Assembly: GCA_937859855.1 (NCBI GenBank)
Contig: CALMAR010000075.1
Location: forward strand, 1 to 16,223
DNA length: 16,223 nucleotides
Source: an uncultured Kineosporia sp.
GTDB lineage: Bacteria > Actinomycetota > Actinomycetes > Actinomycetales > Kineosporiaceae
Direction of reading: 5' to 3'
The position numbers and the translations under genes are program-made. Below, one piece after another: positions 1 through 6,986 of the stretch (position 1 is the stretch's first letter; each line of letters opens with the position of its first letter). The notes beneath the pieces are model-generated. The model saw only the letters and a list, made by a program, of their open reading frames with translations, made no database searches and was not told where the DNA came from.

Positions 1-1
1 G

Positions 2-622
2 GTCCAGCTCCAGGGCACCGGCCTGCTGGTCGGCGCCCTGCTGGTCCAAGGCGTTGCTATTGAGGGCTTCACCGACCCGGGGCCGGTGCTGCGGCCGGCG
101 CTGCAAGCGGTCCATATCGGCAGTTATGCGGTGGCCGCATGGTTCCTATGGGCGAACATGCGGGTGCCGTGGCTCTGGCTGATCGGCCTCGGGGCGGCGT
201 CCAACGGGATCACCATCACCCTCAACGGGGGCACTCTGCCCGCCCGACCGGCTGCGTTGCGACTGGCCGGACTACCGGTACACGTCGATGGGTACGCCAA
301 CACCGAAGCGCTCAGCCACCCTCGGCTCTGGTTCCTCGGCGACGTCTTCGCCATCCCGGCAAACTGGCCGCTGGCCAATGTTTTCAGCATCGGCGACCTG
401 ACCATCCTGACCGGGGTGGCACTGGTTTCGCTGCGGATCTGCGGCAGCTGGTTCAGCGCCCCGTGGCTGGTGCCGGCTCGGTTTCAGCGGCCGGTGCCCA
501 GATTGCGCCACTATCCAGAGGCGTTGCGGCAGTTCCGTTTTGGCTCTGTTTCTGATGACCCTCAACTAGTCCCTGAGAGTGATCGAGAGATGCCGGAGAG
601 TGATTTCAGAACGCATGCATAG
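2..622 (+). CDS. DUF5317-like integral membrane protein (5' end outside window)
   Basis: The reading frame is open from the first bases of the window to a TAG at 620-622, so the real start lies upstream; the first internal start-like codon (CTG/ATG-type, near 86) should not be taken as the true start. The visible ~206 residues hold several hydrophobic segments (GLLVGALLVQGVAI, then residues read from about 110-200, and a segment near 395-450) separated by a polar loop with NGGTLPARPAALRLAG. That NGG.(L/M)P.....LR.AG pattern is what I associate with the DUF5317 family of actinobacterial and clostridial membrane proteins, whose function is unknown. The C-terminal ~45 residues are charged and probably cytosolic. 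It lies 70 bases upstream of a small peptide gene and a GGDEF-EAL gene on the same strand, which suggests a shared transcript. The family call is by pattern memory and moderately sure; that it is a membrane protein is clear. Confidence 0.6.
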   Translation, partial: VQLQGTGLLVGALLVQGVAIEGFTDPGPVLRPALQAVHIGSYAVAAWFLWANMRVPWLWLIGLGAASNGITITLNGGTLPARPAALRLAGLPVHVDGYANTEALSHPRLWFLGDVFAIPANWPLANVFSIGDLTILTGVALVSLRICGSWFSAPWLVPARFQRPVPRLRHYPEALRQFRFGSVSDDPQLVPESDREMPESDFRTHA

Positions 623-692
623 GAAAACCTGAACCGGCCTGCCCACGATCAGAGTCCAGATCCGCTGGATCCGATCGGAAGGACACGGCCAC

Positions 693-785
693 ATGAAGGC
701 ACGCTTGATCACCGGGGCAACCAGTTCGCTCGCAACCGTTCTGGCCCTGATCGCCATCGTTGGAGCCGGGCACAAGTGGTGGTGA
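693..785 (+). CDS. 30-residue hydrophobic small peptide upstream of GGDEF-EAL gene
   Basis: ATG at 693 to TGA at 783-785, preceded by a purine-rich GGAAGG at 677-682 with about 10 bases of spacing, a reasonable Shine-Dalgarno. The peptide begins MKARLITG, has a hydrophobic core of about 16 residues (LATVLALIAIVGA), and ends GAGHKWW. This layout (two basic residues at the N-terminus, one hydrophobic stretch, short polar and aromatic tail) fits either a single-span membrane peptide or a signal-peptide-like precursor; VGA just before GHKWW resembles a signal peptidase I cleavage site. It lies between the DUF5317-like gene and the GGDEF-EAL gene, on the same strand. No function is known to me. 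Reality as a gene is inferred from the ribosome site, the composition and the tidy fit in the gap; conservation has not been tested. Confidence 0.55.
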   Translation: MKARLITGATSSLATVLALIAIVGAGHKWW

Positions 786-820
786 GAACCACCAGGCCCG
801 AAAAGGTTTGAGGAGCAGTA

Positions 821-862
821 ATGGACCGCAGCACCGTCCTTCTTAGCTGGAAGGCATGGTGA
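821..862 (+). CDS. 13-residue leader ORF overlapping the GGDEF-EAL start
   Basis: ATG at 821 lies five bases after a strong AGGAG (811-815), the best ribosome site in this stretch. The ORF encodes MDRSTVLLSWKAW and stops with TGA at 860-862, overlapping the ATG (856) of the following gene by seven bases. The downstream ATG has only GGAAGG immediately next to it (849-854), too close for normal initiation. The likely role is therefore translational coupling: ribosomes loading at 821 finish at 862 and restart at 856 or at GTG 859. It could also be a mis-called ribosome landing pad with no peptide function. Two Trp codons in 13 are notable but not evidence of attenuation on their own. Confidence 0.35.
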   Translation: MDRSTVLLSWKAW

Positions 863-2982
863 GCGATTCATCGCCGGAGCCCGTGACCACTGCGGTCGCG
901 GGCTCCCTGCGCGCTGTCGCGGGACCGGCCTACGTCAGCGCGGTCGGAGTGACGGGGGCCTTGATCCTGGCCGGGACCGGCATCCTGCAGATCGGCCGGG
1001 TGGACTGGGCCTCGCACCAGATGCTGCCCATGTACCTGTTGGCGTTCATGCTGTTCCTGGGCGAGCTGCGGCCGCTACTGATCGCCCGCAGCGACGGTGA
1101 GATAGATACGGTCACTGTGTCGTCCACCTTCGTGCTGGCACTGATCCTGTCCGGGCCGCTGTTCCTGGCCCTGGTGGCCCAGTCGCTTGCCGTCGCGGCC
1201 GATGACCTGCGTCGCCGCTCGCCCGTGCGAGCGATCTTCAACATCGGCCAGTACCTGATCACTTTGGCCGCCACCCGGCTGGTGTTCGCCCTGACCGACG
1301 GCTCCCCGGTGCTGGCCGTCCGGACCGAGCTGAAGCCGCCCGAACTGCTGCCGGCCCTGGCCGCGGCGGCGGTGTTCTTCCTGGTCAACAACGGCGCGGT
1401 CGCCGCTGCCATCAGCCTGCACACCAGCCAGCGATTCTGGCCGGTGACCCGGGAGGTGGTGGCGACCCAGAGCCTGCCGTCGGTGATCCTGCTCGGGCTG
1501 GCCCCGGTGGCGGCCATGGTCGCCGTGGTGTCGCCGATGATGCTTCCCCTCCTGGTGCTGCCGATCATCGGGGTGATGAACTCGGCCCAGCTGGCCGCCC
1601 AGCGCCAGCACGAGGCTCTGCACGACGGGCTGACCCAGTTGCCGAACCGTGAGCTGTTCCGCCGCCGGGCCGAGCGGGCGATAGAGCAGGCCGGCGGGGC
1701 GTCCCCGATGGTGGGCGTCGTGCTGATCGACCTCGACCACTTCAAGGAGGTCAACGACACCCTCGGCCACGCGGTTGGGGACGAACTGCTCCGGGAGGTG
1801 GCCAAGCGGCTGAGCACCGTGCTGTCCGGCACGCACACCATTGCCCGGCTGGGCGGGGACGAATTCGCCGTCCTGGTCTCGAATGCACGCTCGATCCCGG
1901 AAGTCCGGGAGGTCGCCCAGGAGGTGGCGGAGTGCCTGCACGAGCCGGTGCTGGCTGACGGGCTGCGGATCGGCGCACTGGGCAGCATCGGGATCGCGAT
2001 CAGCCCCGATCACGCCAGTACCTTCGACGCGCTGATGCAACGGGCCGACATCGCCCTGTACCGCGCCAAGGCACACCGCGGCACGATCGAGGTCTATCGC
2101 AGCGAGATCGACCAGCACACCGTCCGGCGACTGAGCCTGATGGGCGACCTGCACGCCGCGGTCGACAACGAGGAGTTCGTGCTTGTCTTCCAGCCCCAGG
2201 TGGACGGCGAGACCGGCGCCGTGGTGGCGGTGGAGGCGCTGATGCGCTGGCGGCACCCAGACCACGGAGTGATCACGCCGGACGTGTTCATCCCGCTGGC
2301 CGAGAGCAGCGGCCTGATCGGGCCGATGTCGCGCGGCGCGGTCGAGTCGGCGCTGGAGACGCTGGCCCTGCTCCACCGGGCCGGGCACGACATCTCGATG
2401 GCGGTCAACATCTCCGCCCGGCTGCTGTCGGATCTGGATCTGCCCCGCTGGATCAAGCGGATGCTGCTGGCCACGGCGGTGCCAGCCGACCAGCTGACCA
2501 TCGAGGTCACCGAGAGCACGATCACCGCTGATCCCCAGCGAGCCATGCAGGTGCTGCACGAACTGCGGGAGATCGGCGTCCGGCTGGCGATCGACGACTT
2601 CGGAACCGGGTACTCGTCGCTGTCCTATCTGCGGCGGCTGCAGCCGGACGAGCTCAAGGTGGACAAGTCATTCGTGCTGCAGATGAACACCGACGAGAAC
2701 AGCCAGGTGATCGTGAGATCGACGGTCGAGCTGGGGCACGGCCTGGGACTGCGGGTGGTAGCCGAAGGCGTCGAGGACCAGGCCACCCATGACGCGCTGA
2801 GGGCGCTGGGCTGCGAGCGGCTGCAGGGATTTCACATCGCCCGGCCGATGAGCGAAGCGGCCCTGAAGTCCTGGCTCGACACCCAGGCCCTGCGCCACCT
2901 GGCCGATGGCCGAGCAGCCCTTCCCATGATCGGCGATCCAGCCCGGCAAACTGCTGGTTCTGCGCCGACTTTGCCGGGCTGA
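856..2982 (+). CDS. Membrane-bound bifunctional diguanylate cyclase/phosphodiesterase (GGDEF-EAL)
   Basis: A 708-residue inner-membrane cyclic-di-GMP enzyme. About seven hydrophobic segments (roughly residues 27-46, 56-76, 86-115, 127-147, 163-188, 206-226 and 228-246) form an uncharacterised sensor region containing GELRPLLI, a pattern common in actinobacterial GGDEF proteins. The GGDEF domain starts at HDGLTQLPNR (256) with an intact GGDEF at 333-337. Upstream of it SGTH replaces the RxxD inhibitory site, so product feedback at that site should be absent. The EAL domain (about 430-680) keeps EAL at 460-462, the DDFGTG motif (Asp580/Asp581) and VAEGVED, so hydrolysis of c-di-GMP to pGpG is also expected. 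Both domains look catalytically competent; the net direction cannot be read from sequence. The start is ATG 856 or GTG 859: an in-frame TAG at 844-846 rules out anything earlier, and initiation is probably coupled to the leader ORF at 821-862. Confidence 0.93.
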   Translation: MVSDSSPEPVTTAVAGSLRAVAGPAYVSAVGVTGALILAGTGILQIGRVDWASHQMLPMYLLAFMLFLGELRPLLIARSDGEIDTVTVSSTFVLALILSGPLFLALVAQSLAVAADDLRRRSPVRAIFNIGQYLITLAATRLVFALTDGSPVLAVRTELKPPELLPALAAAAVFFLVNNGAVAAAISLHTSQRFWPVTREVVATQSLPSVILLGLAPVAAMVAVVSPMMLPLLVLPIIGVMNSAQLAAQRQHEALHDGLTQLPNRELFRRRAERAIEQAGGASPMVGVVLIDLDHFKEVNDTLGHAVGDELLREVAKRLSTVLSGTHTIARLGGDEFAVLVSNARSIPEVREVAQEVAECLHEPVLADGLRIGALGSIGIAISPDHASTFDALMQRADIALYRAKAHRGTIEVYRSEIDQHTVRRLSLMGDLHAAVDNEEFVLVFQPQVDGETGAVVAVEALMRWRHPDHGVITPDVFIPLAESSGLIGPMSRGAVESALETLALLHRAGHDISMAVNISARLLSDLDLPRWIKRMLLATAVPADQLTIEVTESTITADPQRAMQVLHELREIGVRLAIDDFGTGYSSLSYLRRLQPDELKVDKSFVLQMNTDENSQVIVRSTVELGHGLGLRVVAEGVEDQATHDALRALGCERLQGFHIARPMSEAALKSWLDTQALRHLADGRAALPMIGDPARQTAGSAPTLPG

Positions 2983-3035
2983 GCTGGCGATCATGAGCGG
3001 TGCGCATAGCGGGCAGGTCGTGACAGGATTCGGCT

Positions 3036-3413
3036 GTGAAGAGCGTGCTGATCAAGATCGCGGTCAATGCCCTGGCCATCTGGGTGGCCGCAGCAGTCAT
3101 CAACGGGGTTCATGTCGGCGGATCAGGCGGCAAGAAGGTGCTGACCCTGCTCGTCGTCGGGGCCATCTTCGGCGTGCTGAACGCCTTCATCAAGCCGGTG
3201 ATCAAGTTGTTCTCGCTACCGGCGATCGTGCTCACCCTGGGCCTGTTCGTGTTCATCATCAACGCGTTCATGCTGCAGCTGGTGTCCTGGCTCTCGGATT
3301 CGCTGAACATCGAGTTCCACATCGACCACTTCTTCTGGACCGCCGTGCTGGCGGCCATCGTGGTCAGCTTCGTCAGCATGGTGCTGCACCTGATCCTGCC
3401 GGACGGCGAATAG
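3036..3413 (+). CDS. Small four-helix membrane protein, phage_holin_4_2/YvlD-type family (PF04020)
   Basis: GTG start at 3036 with AGGA at 3025-3028, seven bases upstream. The 125-residue product is almost entirely hydrophobic, with about four membrane segments: LAIWVAAAVINGV, a long double segment through GVLNAFIKPVIKLFSLP and LTLGLFVFIINAFML, and FFWTAVLAAIVVSFVSMVL. The motif N.FIKP..K..SLP......G.....INA.ML is the signature I recall for PF04020, a widespread bacterial family named after holins but usually chromosomal and of unknown function. It lies 53 bases after the GGDEF-EAL gene on the same strand and ends seven bases before the convergent second GGDEF-EAL gene. Nothing nearby suggests a prophage. 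Confidence 0.85.
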   Translation: MKSVLIKIAVNALAIWVAAAVINGVHVGGSGGKKVLTLLVVGAIFGVLNAFIKPVIKLFSLPAIVLTLGLFVFIINAFMLQLVSWLSDSLNIEFHIDHFFWTAVLAAIVVSFVSMVLHLILPDGE

Positions 3414-3419
3414 CCCGAT

Positions 3420-5537
3420 TCAGCCAGGGACCCCGACGCCGGCTGGGATGAGCGGCTGGATCCAGCCCAGCACCCGCTCCGCCGGCATCGGCGCGGCGAA
3501 GTAGTGCCCCTGGGCCAGTGAGCAGCCAGCCCCCATCACCCGGGCCAGCGTGTCCGCGTCCTCGATCCCCTCGGCCACGACACTGAAGCCCAAGTCGTGC
3601 CCGAGCCCGATCGCGGCCCGGACGATGACGGCGTCCTGGCGTGAACCGACCATGGTCGCCACGAAGGTGCGGTCGACCTTGAGCTGATCTATCGGCAGCG
3701 TGCGCAGATGCGTCATCGACGACAGCCCGGCGCCGAAATCGTCCAGAGTGAGCTGGATTCCCATCTCGTGCAGCCGCCGCAGGGTAGCCCCGCTCCGCCC
3801 CGGATTGGCCGTGAGCAGGGCGGCCTCGGTGATCTCCACCCGCAGCAGCTGAGCCGGAACGCCGTGCCGCACCAGCGCCTGGTCGATCTCGGCCGCCACG
3901 TCGTCCTGCTGCAGCCAGCTCGGTGACAGGTTGATGGAGATCGGCAACTTCCAGCCCTGCTCGATCCATTCGTTCAACTGCCCGAGCATCTGGTCCAGCA
4001 CGGCCCGGGAGAGCTGGCCGATCAGGCCGGTCTCGTCGGCCAGCGGCAGGAAGTCCGCCGGCAGCAGCAGCCCGCGCTGGGTGTGCTGCCAGCGCAGCAG
4101 CGCCTCCAGTCCGGCCACCCGGGCCTGCCGGATGTCGATGATCGGCTGGTAGTGCAGCACCAGCTGGCCGGCCTCGATCGCGGCGCGCAGTTCGTCGCAC
4201 AGCTCCAGGCGCCGGGCCGTGGCCTGGTCCAGCTCCAGCTCGAAGGCGGCGCAGGCCGATCGGGACCGCTTGGCCCGGTACATGGCGATGTCCGCCTCGC
4301 TGAGCAGGGTGGCTGAATCGGGCGACTGGCTCCGGGCGCTGTGATGGCTGATCGCGATCCCGATCGAGGCCTGCACGCTGAGCTGGGCGCCCCCGACCAG
4401 GAAGGGGTCCTCCAGCTGGCTGGTCAGCCGCTGGGCCACCAGCTGGGCACCGTCCAGCCCACTGGTCTGGATCACCACCGCGAACTCGTCCCCGCCCAGC
4501 CGGGCCAGCATGTCGCTGGGCCGCATCACCGAACTCAGCCGAGCTCCTACCTGGGCCAGGAGCTCGTCGCCGATCGAATGACCGAGACTGTCGTTGATCA
4601 GCTTGAACCGGTCCAGGTCGATCATCAGGACGGCGGCCGGGCGGGCCGATGAGGCCTGGGCGGCCAGTTCCGACAGCCGGGCGATCAGCGCGATCCGGTT
4701 CGGCAGGCCGGTCAGCCCGTCGTGCTGGGCCTGATGCACCAGCTCCTGCTGCAGTGCGACCCGCTCGGTGACATCCCGGCCAGTCAGCAGCATGCTTCCG
4801 GCCTGACCGGCCGGCCAGGGCGAGACCGTCCATTCGAGCACCCGCCAGGAGTCGTTCGCCGCTCGTAGCCGCAGCCGGGGCCGGGCCGCCTGACCTTCGG
4901 GCTGGGCCCGGGCGTCAGCCGCCTCGAGCAGATTCAGCAGCTCCTCCAGGTCGCTGGCGTGCACGTAGCGGGCCAGCGGCTGGCCGGTCAGCTCCGCCGG
5001 GGAGAACCCGGCCACCGCCTCGACCGACCGGGAAGCCAGCGCGATCTGGCCGAGCGGGTCGAGCAGCAGCACCACGTCGCCGGTGGCGTCCACGATCGCG
5101 CGGTAGCGGCGTTCTGCGTGCAGGGCGTGCATCAGTTGGTTGAGCACCCGGGTCAGCGTGCGCCTGGGGTCGGGCCGGCCGGCCGGCTGCAGTTCGCGCC
5201 GGGTTCCTTCCTGGGGCTGGGACGACGGCCGGTGCGCGGCCCGCACCATCAGCCGGTGAGCAAGCTTCTCGGCCTGATCAGCCAGGTCGGACAGCCGCTC
5301 GATCTGGCGCAGGGGCAGCGCCAGCCGCCACGAGAACAGTGCGGTCAGGGCCGCACCGGTCAGCAGGCCGGCTGGGATCGCCCAGATCAGGGTGCTGGCG
5401 CCGGCCAGCAGCAGAGTGATGGCGATGATCAGGGTGGCCAGCGCCGCGCCCGCCGCACCGGTGAACAGGACGGACGGGCGAAACGACCGCCGCCGACGCG
5501 GGCTGCGCGAACTCGTGGCATCACGCGCTGGCTCCAC
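3420..5537 (-). CDS. Membrane PAS-GGDEF-EAL cyclic-di-GMP cyclase/phosphodiesterase
   Basis: A 705-residue protein with a basic N-terminus, two membrane helices (about residues 22-46 and 49-70) with almost no periplasmic loop, and a linker near 71-100 resembling the second half of a HAMP domain. A PAS domain follows at about 142-265 (RYRAIVDATGDVVLLLD through TGRDVTERV), then GGDEF and EAL domains. GGDEF is intact at 348-352 and is preceded by RPSD (339-342), a good RxxD product-inhibition site. EAL is at 478-480, with Asp599/Asp600 in DDFGAG and VAEGIED near the end, so both activities are expected. The minimal membrane loop suggests the PAS domain senses a cytosolic or membrane cue. The start is GTG 5537, the only start codon in frame after the upstream TGA, although its ribosome site is weak. 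It is convergent with the small membrane protein gene and divergent from the gene at 5711. Confidence 0.92.
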   Translation of the reverse strand: MEPARDATSSRSPRRRRSFRPSVLFTGAAGAALATLIIAITLLLAGASTLIWAIPAGLLTGAALTALFSWRLALPLRQIERLSDLADQAEKLAHRLMVRAAHRPSSQPQEGTRRELQPAGRPDPRRTLTRVLNQLMHALHAERRYRAIVDATGDVVLLLDPLGQIALASRSVEAVAGFSPAELTGQPLARYVHASDLEELLNLLEAADARAQPEGQAARPRLRLRAANDSWRVLEWTVSPWPAGQAGSMLLTGRDVTERVALQQELVHQAQHDGLTGLPNRIALIARLSELAAQASSARPAAVLMIDLDRFKLINDSLGHSIGDELLAQVGARLSSVMRPSDMLARLGGDEFAVVIQTSGLDGAQLVAQRLTSQLEDPFLVGGAQLSVQASIGIAISHHSARSQSPDSATLLSEADIAMYRAKRSRSACAAFELELDQATARRLELCDELRAAIEAGQLVLHYQPIIDIRQARVAGLEALLRWQHTQRGLLLPADFLPLADETGLIGQLSRAVLDQMLGQLNEWIEQGWKLPISINLSPSWLQQDDVAAEIDQALVRHGVPAQLLRVEITEAALLTANPGRSGATLRRLHEMGIQLTLDDFGAGLSSMTHLRTLPIDQLKVDRTFVATMVGSRQDAVIVRAAIGLGHDLGFSVVAEGIEDADTLARVMGAGCSLAQGHYFAAPMPAERVLGWIQPLIPAGVGVPG

Positions 5538-5710
5538 CTGCTGAAGATCGGCAGATCACCGGGGGCAGTTGAGCAGCGGGTGAACATGTGATGACCTTGC
5601 CCAGGATGGGCCGGAGATCAGAGGTTCTCCATGGAGTGCAGCTGTCCAGGTCCGTGGCAGGATCGCCTCGAACGAGTTGGTAACGAAACGGTGAGGAGCC
5701 GGAGCCGCCC
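5538..5710. other. Divergent intergenic spacer
   Basis: This 173-base gap separates the starts of two divergent genes and must hold their promoters. I see a perfect 10-base palindrome CTCCATGGAG at 5627-5636 and, close to the right-hand gene, a stretch reading TTGGTAACGAAACGG (5677-5691). I could not match either to a named regulator, and no convincing -10/-35 pair stood out. Confidence 0.4.
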
Positions 5711-6970
5711 GTGGACGACGAGCAGGGACCCTGGTGGACCCAGCCGCCGGAGCCGCCCAGATCGACTGCCTCCGGTTCGGCCTCCGGCTCATCGCCCGAT
5801 GCGGCGCTGGCACCGCCGCGGGCTGAGCAGTCCAACGGGGCTGGCGGCCTCCGGCATCCCGGGCTCAAGCTGAGCCGGGCCTCCACTGCGCCGTCGTCGC
5901 CCGCACCGCCTCGCCCGCGCTGGACCGCGACCCCCTCGGTGAAGCAGGACCCGGACCAGGCCGGCTCGTCGTCCGGCTTGGACGCGCAGGACGGGCAGGA
6001 CGCACAGCTCCGGGTCAACGGGACGGCTGGCGATCCGGATGGGTCCCCCACCCAAGCGCTGGACGCCGACGACATTTTCGCCACCTTCACCCAGTCGGCT
6101 CCCGAGGGCATCATCACCGGCCCGATCCCGAGCCAGGCCGGGACCCGGGCAGCTGATCGGCCCGATCAGGCTTCGTACCCCGGGAGGCCGGGGGCGGCCC
6201 CTTTCGAAGCGCAACCGCCCCAGCTCGAACCAGCGGCGGATCACCCCTGGCATTGGCCGGGCGACCCGCGGATCCTGCTGGCGGGCGGGGCCGGCGTACT
6301 GGTCGTGGTGGTCATCGCCCTGCTGCTGCTGGCCGGAGGAGGTGGCAAGGACGCCCACAAGGCCGGCGCGACCCCGTCCACCACGGCATTGACCGGTGCG
6401 AGCGCGGCCGAGGCCAGCTTCGGCGGCCAACGACCGAAGAACCTGACCGAGGTCAGCTCCAGTACGGCCGGGCGCCTGCTGGCCAAAGCCGGGCAGAAGG
6501 GCGGTGGCTCGGTGGTCGAGGGCTGGACCTGGAACGACAAGAACGGCAGCAACCTGGTCGTGACCACGCGTAAGACGCTGACCCATGGGCACACCGCTCT
6601 TACGGTGATCCACGTGGCCCGGCTCGACACTGACAAGCCGGACACGCTGCGAGGCCTGCGCGAGCCCACCCTGCCGCAGTGCCGGGCCGGTGGCACGGCC
6701 GGCTTCACCAAGAATTCGCTGCTGGTGCGGGACCTCAATCAGGACGGCGTGGCCGAGATCGCGGCCGGCTGGTCATCGCGGTGTGGCTCGCAGAAGAGCA
6801 GCGAGGTGAAGCTGGCACTGATCACCGGCGACAAGAAGTTCATCATCCGCGGAGACGGTGTGATCGGCGGCAAGTCCGGCGCGGCCACGGCCGATCCGTC
6901 GAAGCAGTCCGATTGGCCCGCCGGATATCTCAAAGCGCTGCAGGCTCTCTTCCACCACCTCTACTACTGA
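5711..6970 (+). CDS. Single-pass membrane protein with disordered N-terminus and exported FG-GAP-like C-terminal domain
   Basis: GTG start at 5711, the only start in frame after an upstream TAA (5681-5683), with GGAG at 5701-5704 six bases before it. The 419-residue protein has three parts. Residues 1 to about 185 are rich in Pro, Ser, Gly and Asp and probably disordered in the cytosol. One membrane helix follows at about 190-211 (LVVVVIALLLLA). The remaining ~200 residues should lie outside. They contain WTWNDKNGSNLVVTT, two cysteines (QCRAGG and SSRCGS) that could pair, and VRDLNQDGVAEIAAGW, which resembles the calcium-binding DxNxDG loop of FG-GAP/VCBS repeats and the M949_RS01915-type surface proteins. 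No catalytic motif is visible. It converges on iolD with 16 bases between them, so it is not part of the iol operon. Function is unknown. Confidence 0.8.
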   Translation: MDDEQGPWWTQPPEPPRSTASGSASGSSPDAALAPPRAEQSNGAGGLRHPGLKLSRASTAPSSPAPPRPRWTATPSVKQDPDQAGSSSGLDAQDGQDAQLRVNGTAGDPDGSPTQALDADDIFATFTQSAPEGIITGPIPSQAGTRAADRPDQASYPGRPGAAPFEAQPPQLEPAADHPWHWPGDPRILLAGGAGVLVVVVIALLLLAGGGGKDAHKAGATPSTTALTGASAAEASFGGQRPKNLTEVSSSTAGRLLAKAGQKGGGSVVEGWTWNDKNGSNLVVTTRKTLTHGHTALTVIHVARLDTDKPDTLRGLREPTLPQCRAGGTAGFTKNSLLVRDLNQDGVAEIAAGWSSRCGSQKSSEVKLALITGDKKFIIRGDGVIGGKSGAATADPSKQSDWPAGYLKALQALFHHLYY

Positions 6971-6986
6971 CCGCTCGGCGTGGCGC

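Noticed and set aside
821..862. Trp-attenuation leader for the GGDEF-EAL gene
   Set aside because: Only two Trp codons, not adjacent, and no alternative hairpins or T-run before the gene; simple translational coupling explains the layout better.
1075..2559. Long open frame on the minus strand opposite the first GGDEF-EAL gene
   Set aside because: Its product is rich in Arg, Gln, His and Gly with no domain, as expected from the complement of a GC-rich gene; the plus-strand protein has clear catalytic motifs.
3036..3413. Prophage remnant, because of the holin-type family name
   Set aside because: No endolysin, integrase or structural gene nearby; the family is common on bacterial chromosomes.
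3373..4833. 486-codon minus-strand frame overlapping the PAS-GGDEF-EAL gene in another frame
   Set aside because: Low-complexity Ala/Arg/Gly translation; the overlapping frame carries intact GGDEF and EAL domains.
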